DNA of 64,000 bases from Streptomyces sp. V4I2 (GTDB lineage Bacteria; Actinomycetota; Actinomycetes; Streptomycetales; Streptomycetaceae): contig NZ_JAUSZM010000003.1 in assembly GCF_030817655.1 (NCBI RefSeq), positions 1,860,001 to 1,924,000 on the forward strand. Direction: 5' to 3'. Of this stretch, positions 1 through 8,058 are shown one piece after another (position 1 is the stretch's first letter; each line of letters starts with the position of its first letter). A program made the translations under genes and the position numbers. The notes under the pieces are model-generated. The model had not been told where the DNA came from. It was given only the letters and a program-made list of their open reading frames with translations, and did no database searches.

Positions 1-34
1 TTGTCGACGACGAGGAGAGGGCGAGGAGACGGCG

Positions 35-565
35 ATGGTGCAGAGAGCGTTGATCACGGGAATCGGCGGCAAGGAACCGAACATCCACGAGGAGGCGTTC
101 GTGGCGCCCACGTCCTCGGTGATCGGCGACGTGACGCTGGAGGCGGGCGCGAGCATCTGGTACGGCGCGGTGGTCCGGGGCGATGTCGAGCGGATCTCCG
201 TCGGGGCCCAGTCCAACATCCAGGACAACTGCACGCTGCACGCCGACCCCGGCTTCCCCGTCACGATCGGCAAGCGGGTCTCCGTCGGCCACAACGCCGT
301 TGTGCACGGGGCCACGGTCGGGGACGACTGCCTGGTCGGCATGGGTGCGACCGTGCTGAACGGCGCGGTGATCGGCGCGGGGTCGCTGGTCGCCGCGCAG
401 GCGTTGGTGCCGCAGGGCATGCAGGTGTCGCCCGGCTCACTCGTCGCCGGTGTCCCCGCGAAGGTCAGGCGGGAGCTGACGGAGGAGGAGCGTCAGGGGG
501 TGACCCTGAACGGCACCATGTACGCGGAGTTGGCGAAGGCGCACAGCGAAGTGCACCAGGCCTGA
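35..565 (+). CDS. Gamma-class carbonic anhydrase family protein
   Basis: A 176-residue left-handed beta-helix protein of the gamma-carbonic anhydrase / hexapeptide-transferase fold. The body (about residues 15-145) is built of hexapeptide repeats such as VIGDVT, SIWYGA and VIGAGS. The metal-ligand histidines of the family are present: His69 in TLHADPG, and His86 and His91 in VGHNAVVHG. Trimers of this family bind zinc or iron and hydrate CO2, although many members have no measured activity. The ATG follows a GAGGAG ribosome site by about 7 bases. The gene stands alone and faces a convergent DedA gene. The fold is sure; the enzymatic activity is inferred from the conserved ligands. Confidence 0.9.
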   Translation: MVQRALITGIGGKEPNIHEEAFVAPTSSVIGDVTLEAGASIWYGAVVRGDVERISVGAQSNIQDNCTLHADPGFPVTIGKRVSVGHNAVVHGATVGDDCLVGMGATVLNGAVIGAGSLVAAQALVPQGMQVSPGSLVAGVPAKVRRELTEEERQGVTLNGTMYAELAKAHSEVHQA

Positions 566-608
566 GGCACCGAGGGACCGAAGGACCGATTGCGCTGAGG
601 ACCGCTTC

Positions 609-1280
609 TCAGTCGGCGGCCGGGACGGCTTCCGGCTCGGGTTCGGCCGCCTGCTTCTGAGCCGTCGTGTTGTCCGCCGTCGCGTTCTTGGCCTTGCGCT
701 TGATGACCAGCATCGACGTGAGCCCGACGAGCACGGCCGCCACCAGCCCCAGCCACGAGAACCGCTTCAGCCACGACTCGGCGACGATCCCGACGTAGTA
801 GATGACGGCCGTCGTGCCGCCCGCCCACAGGATCCCGCCGAGCACGTTGGCGATCAGGAACTTCCAGTACGGCATCCGCAGCACACCCGCGAGCGGACCG
901 GCGAAGATCCGCAGCAGGGCGACGAAGCGGCCGAAGAAGACGGCCCACATGCCCCACTTCTGGAAGGACCGCTCGGCCGTGGCGATGTGCCCCTCGCTGA
1001 AGTGCCTGGGGAACTTCTTGCCGAGCCAGGCCAGCATCGGCCGCCCGCCCTTGCGGCCGATGGCGTAGCCGATGGAGTCGCCGACGATCGCGCCGACCGT
1101 GGCACACACTCCGAGAATCACCGGGTCGATGCCCGCGTGCTGCGAGGACAGCAGTGCGGCCGACACCAGGATGATCTCGCCGGGCAGCGGGATGCCCAGG
1201 CTCTCCAGACCGATGACGATTCCCACGAGGGCGTAGACGGCGGCCGCGGGCACCGTGTCGAGCCAGTCCTGGACGTGCAA
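609..1280 (-). CDS. DedA family membrane protein
   Basis: An integral membrane protein of the DedA/VTT family, associated with lipid flipping (undecaprenyl-phosphate or phosphatidylethanolamine recycling) and membrane homeostasis. Visible family marks are the re-entrant motif GIPLPGEI near the N terminus, GDSIGYAIGRKGG, and FFGRFVALLRIFAGPLAG in the middle, followed by two more membrane spans and a charged, Ala/Glu-rich cytoplasmic tail. I chose the TTG at 1280 because GGAGGAA lies 6 bases before it. An ATG at 1310 would add ten residues and has a weaker site. It is convergent with the carbonic anhydrase gene and has no operon partner. Confidence 0.88.
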   Translation of the reverse strand: MHVQDWLDTVPAAAVYALVGIVIGLESLGIPLPGEIILVSAALLSSQHAGIDPVILGVCATVGAIVGDSIGYAIGRKGGRPMLAWLGKKFPRHFSEGHIATAERSFQKWGMWAVFFGRFVALLRIFAGPLAGVLRMPYWKFLIANVLGGILWAGGTTAVIYYVGIVAESWLKRFSWLGLVAAVLVGLTSMLVIKRKAKNATADNTTAQKQAAEPEPEAVPAAD

Positions 1281-1535
1281 CGCCGGTTCCTCCGATTCGC
1301 GTCCCTGCATTCCCGGCGCGCGCCTGCGGACAGGCGCACGCCGGGAAGCCTACCGGGTCACCCGGATGCCTCTGCGCCCCACGGGTCGCACTGGTGTTCC
1401 CGGCGCACGGTGCCGCCCACGTCGGTCTCGTTGTGCGGTCGCCGTGCCCCAGAGAGAGCAGTGTCCGGGCCCTGGGGCGTGTTGGCTCCTATCGTGGAAC
1501 GTCACAGTGACGCTCGGCGCCGAGGCAGGCAACAC

Positions 1536-2765
1536 ATGAGGGATCCGCAGATCGACTATGCGGCGGTCTTCCGGGCCCTGCCCGGCATGGTGGCACTGCT
1601 CACCCCCGACCTGGTGTACGCCGACGCCAACGACGACTTCCTGCGGCTGGCCGGGCGCACCCGCGAGCAGCTGCTGGGCCGCTACATCTTCGACGTCTTC
1701 CCGGAGAACCCCAACGATCCGGCCGCGGCCGGCATGCGGGAGACCCGGGAGTCGATGCTGCGGGTGGTGGCCACGGGCGAGCGCGACACCATGGCTCTGC
1801 TGCGGTACGACATCCAGGATTCCGAGCGGCCCGGCCACTGGCAGGAACACTATTGGAGCCCCGTCAACGCACCCGTGCGCGACTCCGAAGGGCGGGTGGT
1901 GCTCGTCGTGCACCGGGTGGAGGAGGTCACCGAACTCATCCGCGCCCGCGGCGGCCCGGACGGCGACCGAGAGGCCCGGGTGCTGGAGGCCGAGCTCTAC
2001 ACCCGGTCCCGTGAACTGCAGGAGGTCAACGAACGCCTGCGCAAGGCGCACGCCCACGAACGCGAGGTCGCCCTGGCCCTGCAGGCCGCGATGCTGCCCG
2101 CCCCCGGACCGACCGGGTCGCACGGGGCCGCCGTGCGCTACCAGCCCGCCATCGGCGCCCTGAACGTGTGCGGCGACTGGTACGACCTGGTCGAACTGCC
2201 CGGCCAGGGCCTGGCGGTCGCCGTCGGGGACGTCGTAGGCCACGGTCTCGCCGCCGCCTGCGTCATGGGACAGCTGCGCAGCGCCCTGAGCGCGGCCTGC
2301 CGGGTCGCCGCCGGACCGGCCCAGGCCCTGGAGGCCCTCGGGCTGTACGCCCGTTCCGTCGACGGCGCCGAGTCGACCACCGTCGTGACGACCTTCATCG
2401 ACTGGCACAGCCACGCCATCACATACAGCTGCGCCGGCCACCCGCCACCCGCCCTGCTCCATCCCGACGGCACCGTCACCTTCCTCGACCAGGCCACGGA
2501 CCCCCCGCTCGCCGCCCGGCCCGAACATGTCCCCCGTCCCCAGGCGCGCATCCTCTTCACCGAGGGCACCACCCTCGTCCTCTACACGGACGGCCTGATC
2601 GAACGCCGTAGCGAGGGCATCGACACCGGCCTGGCTCGCCTCGCCGATTCCCTCACCCGCCACCGGCGCTCCGCGCCCGAGGCTCTGGCCGACGCCCTCC
2701 TCGCGGACCTCCTGCCCCCCACCGGCACCACTGACGACACGGCGCTGATCGTCATCCGGCTCTGA
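1536..2765 (+). CDS. PAS domain-containing SpoIIE-type PP2C protein phosphatase
   Basis: A 409-residue soluble serine/threonine phosphatase of the SpoIIE/RsbU type, the class that dephosphorylates anti-anti-sigma factors in partner-switching cascades. Residues 1-115 are a PAS sensor (FRALPGMVALLTPD...YADANDDFLRLAGRT...LLGRYIFDVFP). A short coiled coil (about 140-180, RELQEVNERLRKAHAHEREVA) leads into the phosphatase. Metal-binding acids are visible in CGDWYDL (about 212), GDVVGHG (about 230), LYTDGLIERR and the final DDTALIV (about 400). No HATPase domain is present. Many Streptomyces genes of this type are orphans, and no anti-sigma partner is nearby. AGGCAGG precedes the ATG. Confidence 0.9.
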   Translation: MRDPQIDYAAVFRALPGMVALLTPDLVYADANDDFLRLAGRTREQLLGRYIFDVFPENPNDPAAAGMRETRESMLRVVATGERDTMALLRYDIQDSERPGHWQEHYWSPVNAPVRDSEGRVVLVVHRVEEVTELIRARGGPDGDREARVLEAELYTRSRELQEVNERLRKAHAHEREVALALQAAMLPAPGPTGSHGAAVRYQPAIGALNVCGDWYDLVELPGQGLAVAVGDVVGHGLAAACVMGQLRSALSAACRVAAGPAQALEALGLYARSVDGAESTTVVTTFIDWHSHAITYSCAGHPPPALLHPDGTVTFLDQATDPPLAARPEHVPRPQARILFTEGTTLVLYTDGLIERRSEGIDTGLARLADSLTRHRRSAPEALADALLADLLPPTGTTDDTALIVIRL

Positions 2766-2776
2766 CTCCACGTGCG

Positions 2777-3001
2777 CTATCGGTGCTCGTTGCGCGGATG
2801 CCGGCGCGCCGTCCGTTCGTTGCCGCGCCGGTAGTTGCCCGTCCAGCGGGCCATCGCCAGCTGCGGATCACCGTCCGCCGCCTCCCGGACGAACTGTGCC
2901 GCCCGGCTCCCGCGCAGCACCGTCGCGACGCGGCCGTGGTGCAGGATCACCACGGAGCCGTCGCCCCGCTCCTCGTATGCGAATCCCTGTGCTGCCGCCA
3001 C
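2777..3001 (-). CDS. Conserved small protein of Streptomyces
   Basis: A 74-residue protein of unknown function. It reads like a conserved streptomycete protein: an N-terminal GFAYEERGDGSVVILHHGR segment that looks like two beta strands, then GDPQLAMARWTGNYRRGNER, and a basic tail. It is convergent with the phosphatase gene, 11 bases away. I recognise the MARWTGNY-RGNERTA pattern as recurring in Streptomyces but can give no function. It has no signal peptide or membrane span. Confidence 0.65.
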   Translation of the reverse strand: MAAAQGFAYEERGDGSVVILHHGRVATVLRGSRAAQFVREAADGDPQLAMARWTGNYRRGNERTARRHPRNEHR

Positions 3002-3099
3002 CCGGCGCCCCCTCCACGTAGGGGACCAGGGTGCCGACCGGACGGTCCTTGCGCGAGCGGTTTTCCGCCGCTCGGGTGGGGATCGCGGCTGCGCACCGA

Positions 3100-4914
3100 C
3101 TAGCCGAGGACCGTGCCGAGGTTCGTGGTGACGGTCTCGGCGACCGACCCCGCCGAGTCCAGCACGGCCCCCGGAAGGGTCTGAACCTCCTCGACGGGCA
3201 CCACCTGCTCGGGGTCGCTGCCGGTGGTGTCGGCGCCGACCTGGGCCATGCGCTTCTCGAACTCCGGCGGCGGCATCACCGGGTCACCCTGTGGAGCCTC
3301 GGGATCCGTGCGCGGCGGATCGGCGTCGGGCGACGGCGAGGTGGCCGGCGGTGCATCGGGGGTCCCGGGACCGCCGTCCCGCGTCCCGCCCCGGGGTTCC
3401 GCGCCGCCCGTGGAGCCGCTCGCCGGTTCCAGCACCCACCGCTGCTTCGCCGACCCGTCCCGCTCGGCGACGACCGCGGTGTTCCCGGGGCCGGGCGCGA
3501 CGAGGAGGCCGCCGCCCCTGCGCAGCAGCAGTTCGCCGCGGACGGTGAGGTCGTAGCGGACCTCACCGGCGTGCACCACACAGTCGGCCAGGACGACCGA
3601 GCCCTCGTCGGCGTCGGCGTCGAGGCAGCGGGTGGCATCGACGGCGCTGCGCAGCAGGCCGTCGCCCTGGTACGACCACTGCTGGGACGCGGCCGCCGAG
3701 CAGGCCGTCAGCAGGCTCCCGGCGCCGTCCTCGGAGCCGCCGCCGCGCGCGTCGAGGCACAGATCGGCGGCGAGGTTGCGGAGTCTGCCGTGTGCGACCT
3801 CGGCGCGGCTCCCCACGGAGGCGGCGGACGGCGCCTCGCCCACGGCGCCCGGGGAGACGGAGTGGCCGCTGGGCGCACCCCAGGTGGCGCGGGGTCCGGG
3901 GACACCGCCCTCGTCGGACCAGCCCTTGGCGACGAGCACGGAGGCGAGCAGGGCGAGGGACGCCAGACCGGCACCCACGAGCACCGCCTTGGTGTGCCTG
4001 CGTGGCGCGGCGAAGGCGCCGGCCGGTGCGGGGCGGTGCCGGCCGCCGGGCCTCGGCCGTACGGCGAGCCGCGCGCCGGACGCGGCCTGGGTGTTCCCCC
4101 GGCCGGGCCGCGAGTCGAGGTAGCGGTGGGCGCCCCAGCCGAGGACGGTCTCGGCGAGCAGCTCCTCCAGTCCGCCCTCGAAATGGCTGAGCTGCTCGGC
4201 CGCGTGCCGGCAGTACCGGCACCCGGCCAGATGCTGTTGCACATCGGGCAACAGGCCTCCGCCCCGGCGAATGGGAACATCGAGGAGACGGTTGTAGAAA
4301 CGGCATTCCGTGGTCGGCGCGAGTTCCCGGTGGGCCCGTACGCAGCCCGCCCGGAATTGCTCCCGCGCCTGCTCCAGACCGGCCCTGGCCCGGGCCGGGT
4401 CCACCCCCAGCAGTCCGGCCGGTACGGATATGGGCTCGGCCTCGACCTCGGTGTGCCACAGCAGGCATTGGGAGGCTCCCGGAAGAGCCTGGAATGCGCG
4501 CTCGGCGAGCTGTCGCCTTTCCGGGGTTGCCGACCTCGCGGCGCGCAGTCCGCGCCCGCCGGTCGGTTTGCGGACTTCCGGCAGTACGGCGGAAATTCCG
4601 TCGTCCGCGGCCCACTCCTTCACGGTTTCCCGTACCGCCCTGAGGAGTTGGGGCCGTACGGCACCGCCGCCCGCGCGTCCCAGCACCCGGTGGATGGCGG
4701 CGGCCGCCGCCATCGACGCCGAACCCGCCGACGACACCAGGCAGATGCCCGCGTAGTCGTAGGCCGCCCGCCAGTGCCGGGCCATCAGCAGCGCGACGGC
4801 GTGGGCGTCCGTTCCGGCCGCTTCGAGCCGGGCCATGAGATCACGGTCGGATTCACCGCCGTTCGATCCGGGCCGGGGCGGGTACGGGGGGCGTGGGGGG
4901 TACGGGGATTGCAC
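3100..4914 (-). CDS. Sigma-factor-like, zinc-finger, single-pass membrane protein with ricin-type lectin domain
   Basis: About 604 residues in a multi-domain layout. A Pro/Tyr/Arg tail (1-20) is followed by a sigma-70-like region-2 segment (about 21-100: DLMARLEAAGTDAHAVALL...). A region-4-like segment follows (about 135-185: RRQLAERAFQALPGASQ... and VPAGLLGVDPARARAGLEQ). Next come a zf-HC2-like cluster (about 230: HLAGCRYCRHAAEQL) and one membrane span (about 308-332). Last are a ricin-B-like beta-trefoil (about 375-510, LCLDARGGG and CLDADADEG) and an acidic, Pro-rich external tail. This looks like a sigma protein joined to its own membrane zinc-finger module and an outside sugar-binding domain. 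I chose the GTG at 4914 for its AAGGA site; upstream ATGs would add an improbable tail. Promoter competence of the sigma part is unproven. Confidence 0.75.
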   Translation of the reverse strand: MQSPYPPRPPYPPRPGSNGGESDRDLMARLEAAGTDAHAVALLMARHWRAAYDYAGICLVSSAGSASMAAAAAIHRVLGRAGGGAVRPQLLRAVRETVKEWAADDGISAVLPEVRKPTGGRGLRAARSATPERRQLAERAFQALPGASQCLLWHTEVEAEPISVPAGLLGVDPARARAGLEQAREQFRAGCVRAHRELAPTTECRFYNRLLDVPIRRGGGLLPDVQQHLAGCRYCRHAAEQLSHFEGGLEELLAETVLGWGAHRYLDSRPGRGNTQAASGARLAVRPRPGGRHRPAPAGAFAAPRRHTKAVLVGAGLASLALLASVLVAKGWSDEGGVPGPRATWGAPSGHSVSPGAVGEAPSAASVGSRAEVAHGRLRNLAADLCLDARGGGSEDGAGSLLTACSAAASQQWSYQGDGLLRSAVDATRCLDADADEGSVVLADCVVHAGEVRYDLTVRGELLLRRGGGLLVAPGPGNTAVVAERDGSAKQRWVLEPASGSTGGAEPRGGTRDGGPGTPDAPPATSPSPDADPPRTDPEAPQGDPVMPPPEFEKRMAQVGADTTGSDPEQVVPVEEVQTLPGAVLDSAGSVAETVTTNLGTVLG

Positions 4915-5076
4915 TGGACCAATTCCTTCCAAGCCGCAGAACGGCATGCGAAATGCGCGTCCGCAGGAAAGCAGGGGCCTGATTGGTGCGTACCTATGCC
5001 GCGCACAGGGCCGCTCACTTTCGCACAAACGACTCACAGGAAACAAGAAGTTCGAGTGACCAGAGTTCAAAATGCA

Positions 5077-5095
5077 GTAACTTCAGAAAAGTTAC
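5077..5095. promoter_or_regulatory. Perfect 7-bp inverted repeat upstream of the sigma/ricin gene
   Basis: GTAACTT and AAGTTAC are separated by five bases (CAGAA) in an unusually AT-rich stretch (about 4915-5140) upstream of the leftward sigma/ricin gene. It could be an operator or a small hairpin in its 5' leader. No protein is assigned. Confidence 0.4.
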
Positions 5096-5249
5096 CGACG
5101 GTATCCGCACCCGCATTCGAAAAAACACCGGAGCCGGTCCCTCAAGTTGTGTGCACCGGCGGCCGGTTGGCACACGAAATCTTCAAGCTCCCGTCACGGC
5201 CCCGTACGCCGGCATGAGCCGAATGATCGTCCCCACGTTCGCCCAGCAC

Positions 5250-5410
5250 CTGCGCGGCCATCGGCCGCCGCGTCCTCGACCCCGCCGTCTTCGACACCCT
5301 GGAGCGCACCCCGCCCGGGCGCGGCGGGCCGACCTCGGGCCCGAATTCGCGGCCCGGCTCCAGGAGTTCGTCGGTGCCGCTCGGGCCGTACGCCCTGAGC
5401 GGCACCCTTC
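5250..5410 (+). pseudogene. galU: Relic of galU (UTP-glucose-1-phosphate uridylyltransferase)
   Basis: From 5257 one frame reads AIGRRVLDPAVFDTLERTPPGRGG, which matches the GalU segment usually written as IGRYVLDPxxFDxLExTxPGRGGEIQLTDAL. At about 5325 the similarity moves to another frame reading RADLGPEFAARLQEFVG, which matches the GalU C terminus (ADLGPEF..WL..FV). The piece in between (QLTDAL and onward) is missing. So two short GalU fragments remain, joined by a deletion that breaks frame. There is no start codon, no N-terminal nucleotide-binding motif, and no ribosome site. I infer a dead remnant. The rest of 4915-5424 holds only AT-rich leader sequence. Confidence 0.5.
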
Positions 5411-5424
5411 CCGCGAGCCGGGGC

Positions 5425-5877
5425 TCAGCCGTTGGGCCGGAGCGTCCAGGTCACGGTCATCTCCGTGGTCACCGCTCCGTCCGCGCGCTGGATGGCGACG
5501 GTCACCGGGAACTCCGGGCGCTTGCCCTCGTCGAGTTCGGCGACGACCTCGGCGGCGGGGCGGCCGAGCGTCGCGGTGGCCGTGACCGGCCCGAGGGCGA
5601 TCTTCTTGAACGCGATCTCGGCGGTGACCGGAAGCGGCACGGCACGCGAGAGCTGGTCCCCGAAGGCGGCCAGGACGATCGCCCCGCTGGCCGACTCCCC
5701 CAGCGTGAACATCGCGCCGGCGTGCGGCCCGCCGACGTGGTTGCGGTACTCGCTCTGGTCCGGGAGGGCCAGGACGGCCTTCTCCGGAGTGGTCTCCAGG
5801 TACTCCAGGTTCAGCGTGCGAACCATCGGAACCGTGGCGGCGAGCAATTCGCCGATGGACATCTGATCTGCGCTCAT
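5425..5877 (-). CDS. Hotdog-fold thioesterase-like protein (DUF4442 / PaaI type)
   Basis: A 150-residue single-domain hotdog protein. The helix-forming segment EYRNHVGGPHAGAMFTLGESASG (about 60-82) is the characteristic HVGGPHAGA motif of DUF4442/PaaI-like acyl-CoA thioesterases. The strand after it (ITAEIAFKKIALGPVTATATL in approximate form) makes the central sheet. The substrate is unknown; relatives hydrolyse CoA thioesters. The gene is divergent from the following membrane-protein gene with only 70 bases between start codons, so the two promoters share a small region. Confidence 0.8.
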   Translation of the reverse strand: MSADQMSIGELLAATVPMVRTLNLEYLETTPEKAVLALPDQSEYRNHVGGPHAGAMFTLGESASGAIVLAAFGDQLSRAVPLPVTAEIAFKKIALGPVTATATLGRPAAEVVAELDEGKRPEFPVTVAIQRADGAVTTEMTVTWTLRPNG

Positions 5878-5933
5878 GCCGAGATGTTACCCACGAGTAG
5901 CCTGGCAGGGCCAGAGACGCGCGATGATCGCCG

Positions 5934-5939
5934 TATCCT
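5934..5939 (+). promoter_or_regulatory. -10 box of a leaderless gene
   Basis: TATCCT ends 8 bases before the ATG at 5948, and no ribosome site lies in between. This is the usual layout of leaderless Streptomyces messages. The paralogous gene at 6986 has the same layout. Confidence 0.45.
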
Positions 5940-5947
5940 TACGGCCC

Positions 5948-6919
5948 ATGTGGCCAGGAGAGCAGCCGCCGGGTGGCGGGCAGAACCCGCAGCACCCGGC
6001 TGAGGGAAACCCGTATCAGCAGCCCGGATACCAGCAGCCCGGATACCAGCAGCCCGGGCACCAGCAGCCGAACGCTTACGGCGGGCAGCAGCAGCCGTGG
6101 GACGCCCCCACCGTGACCGCCGCACCGCAGGGCGGCGGGCGCCGTACCAAGGTGGTCGCGATCGCCGTGGCCGCGACCGTGGTCGTGGCCTGTGCCGTGA
6201 CCGGGGCCGTTCTGCTGGGCGGCGGCAGCGACGACGAGGCCGGGCCCGGTCCGACGACGTCATCAGCATCGCCATCCCCCGCCACCGCGGACAACCCCCG
6301 CGCCACGGACGCCATGAAACCCACCGTGGCCGGCTGGAAGGTCGTGGTGAACCCGGACCTGGGCGTCGCCTTCGACGTACCGGCCGACTGGGCGCTGCAG
6401 TCGACGAGTTGGGTCTCGTGGGTCTCGAAGAACGACGACCCGGAGGACAAGCCCCTCATCGCCATGAAGGCCCCCGCGGTCCTCAAGGACAAGTGGTGCG
6501 GCTCGGACGACGACAAGGACGGCGCGACGGACTACTCGGCGCTGGCCAGCGTGGGCACCAGGGGCAACAAGGGGGCCAAGAACACCGAGGACATCGCCCG
6601 CACCGACTCCTCGACCTGGGTCTACGGCGCATACACCCAGCCGAACCGGAAGAAGGTCACGACCGGTCCGGTCACGTCCTTCACCACCGCCTCCGGCCTC
6701 ACCGGAAGTGTCGCCACATCGACATCCTCCAAAGTCGCCAAGAAGGGCAAGTGCGACACCGACGGCAAGGCGACGACCTTCGCCTTCAAGGACTCCGACG
6801 GAGACTTCGCGTCCTGGTCGCTTTTCGGCGTCGCGGGCGTCGGTGACGAGGTTCCGGACGCCACGGTGCGGGAGATCATGAAGACCGTACGGCTCTACAC
6901 GTCCGACGCAGAGCGCTGA
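5948..6919 (+). CDS. Single-pass membrane protein with Gln/Pro/Tyr-rich cytoplasmic tail (paralogue 1)
   Basis: 323 residues. Residues 1-60 are low-complexity with repeated YQQPG units. A membrane span follows a GRRTK stop-transfer motif (about 65-90). A Ser/Thr/Pro linker then leads to an outer domain of about 200 residues beginning WKVVVNPDLGVAFDVPADW. The outer domain contains CGSDDDKDGATDY (about 184-196), which fits the DxDxDGxxD calcium-loop pattern, and a second cysteine (KGKCDTDGK). It is a tandem duplicate of the next gene. Function unknown: it is probably a cell-surface protein with no catalytic motif. The start is MWPGEQPPGG, shared with the paralogue. Confidence 0.85.
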   Translation: MWPGEQPPGGGQNPQHPAEGNPYQQPGYQQPGYQQPGHQQPNAYGGQQQPWDAPTVTAAPQGGGRRTKVVAIAVAATVVVACAVTGAVLLGGGSDDEAGPGPTTSSASPSPATADNPRATDAMKPTVAGWKVVVNPDLGVAFDVPADWALQSTSWVSWVSKNDDPEDKPLIAMKAPAVLKDKWCGSDDDKDGATDYSALASVGTRGNKGAKNTEDIARTDSSTWVYGAYTQPNRKKVTTGPVTSFTTASGLTGSVATSTSSKVAKKGKCDTDGKATTFAFKDSDGDFASWSLFGVAGVGDEVPDATVREIMKTVRLYTSDAER

Positions 6920-6971
6920 TTTGCTACGCCCCTGACAAGGGGCAGTGACCGAATCGTGTCCCCGGCGGGGC

Positions 6972-6977
6972 TAGGGT
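6972..6977 (+). promoter_or_regulatory. -10 box of a leaderless gene
   Basis: TAGGGT lies 8 bases before the ATG at 6986 with no Shine-Dalgarno sequence. It is the same layout as at 5934. Confidence 0.45.
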
Positions 6978-6985
6978 GGCTGCCC

Positions 6986-7981
6986 ATGTGGCCAGGAGAA
7001 CAGCCGCCCGGGGGCGAGCAGAACCCGCAACAGCAGCACAACCCGTACCAGCAGCCGGGGTACCAGCAGCCGAATCCGTATCAGCAGCCCGGATTCCAGC
7101 AGCCCAACCCCTATGCGCAGCAGCCGCAGTGGGGCACTCCGGCACCGGCGGGCCCGCCCGGTCCGCCGCCCGGTGGTGGCGGCAACCGGACGAAGGTCGT
7201 CGCGATCGTGGCGGCGCTGGCCGTCGTGGCGGCCGCCGGTGTGACCGGATTCCTGGTCCTGGGCGGCGACAAGGACCAGGAGGCGGACGGCGGCAAGGAC
7301 GCGAAGCCGTCCGCGAGCAAGTCCACGGAGCCGAGCCCGTCGGCCTCCGAGGAGAATCCGCGGGGCGGTGACGCCGAGCAGGCGACCATCGAGGGCTGGA
7401 AGATCGTCGTCAACCCCAAGTGGGGCACGGCCTTCGACGTGCCGGCCGACTGGGAGGTGCAGTCGCCGACGTCGGCCGTCGCCTTCGAGGAGGAGAACTC
7501 GGACGACCTCAAGCCGATCATCACGATGTCGGCGCCGGCGATCCTCAAGTCCAACTGGTGCGAGTCCGACGACGACAAGGACGGCCAGACCGACACCATG
7601 TCCCTGGCCGCGACCGGCACCAAGGGTGCCAACGGCGCCAAGGACACCGACGAGGTCGCGATCAACACCCCCGCCTGGTGGGTCTACGGCGGCTACACGC
7701 AGCCGGACAAGAAGAGCATCACGCTCGACAAGAAGGCCACGCCCTACACCACCACGTCCGGCATCCAGGGCAGTTACGCCTGGGCGTCCTCGAAGGACAC
7801 GCCCGCCACGGGCAAGTGCGTGACCGACGGCAAGGCGATCACCTTCGGCTTCAAGAACTCGGACGGCGACTTCGTGTCGTGGAACTTCTACGGGGCCAAG
7901 GGCGTCAAGGAAGAGGTCTCCAAGGAGACCATCATGAAGATCCTCAGCACGGTACGGCTGCACGGGGATCCGACGGGCTGA
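6986..7981 (+). CDS. Single-pass membrane protein with Gln/Pro/Tyr-rich cytoplasmic tail (paralogue 2)
   Basis: 331 residues, a tandem paralogue of the preceding gene with the same order. It has MWPGEQPPGG, a YQQPG/NPYQQ repeat tail, GGNRTK, a membrane span (about 70-92), an acidic Ser/Pro linker, and an outer domain starting WKIVVNPKWGTAFDVPADW. The outer domain keeps CESDDDKDGQTDT (a DxDxDGxxD loop, about residue 192-202), WWVYGGYTQPDKK and the second cysteine (TGKCVTDGK). Only 66 bases separate the two genes, yet each has its own promoter box. They are probably co-inherited surface proteins rather than a strict operon. Function unknown. Confidence 0.85.
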   Translation: MWPGEQPPGGEQNPQQQHNPYQQPGYQQPNPYQQPGFQQPNPYAQQPQWGTPAPAGPPGPPPGGGGNRTKVVAIVAALAVVAAAGVTGFLVLGGDKDQEADGGKDAKPSASKSTEPSPSASEENPRGGDAEQATIEGWKIVVNPKWGTAFDVPADWEVQSPTSAVAFEEENSDDLKPIITMSAPAILKSNWCESDDDKDGQTDTMSLAATGTKGANGAKDTDEVAINTPAWWVYGGYTQPDKKSITLDKKATPYTTTSGIQGSYAWASSKDTPATGKCVTDGKAITFGFKNSDGDFVSWNFYGAKGVKEEVSKETIMKILSTVRLHGDPTG

Positions 7982-7991
7982 CGACCGACGC

Positions 7992-8022
7992 TTCGTCCTG
8001 GCCCGGCCTGGGCCGGGACGAA
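7992..8022. terminator. Hairpin between convergent genes
   Basis: A 13-bp stem with one mismatch (left arm 7992-8004, right arm 8010-8022) and a 5-base loop lies between the stop at 7981 and the convergent gene ending at 8059. It has no T tract, as is common in Streptomyces. Confidence 0.6.
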
Positions 8023-8058
8023 CGGGGCCTGAACTGCGGCCTGCTGAGCGGCGGCGGG

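Noticed and set aside
1350..2771. Minus-strand frame opposite the SpoIIE phosphatase
   Set aside because: Antisense shadow of a clear PAS-PP2C gene; no ribosome site or domain.
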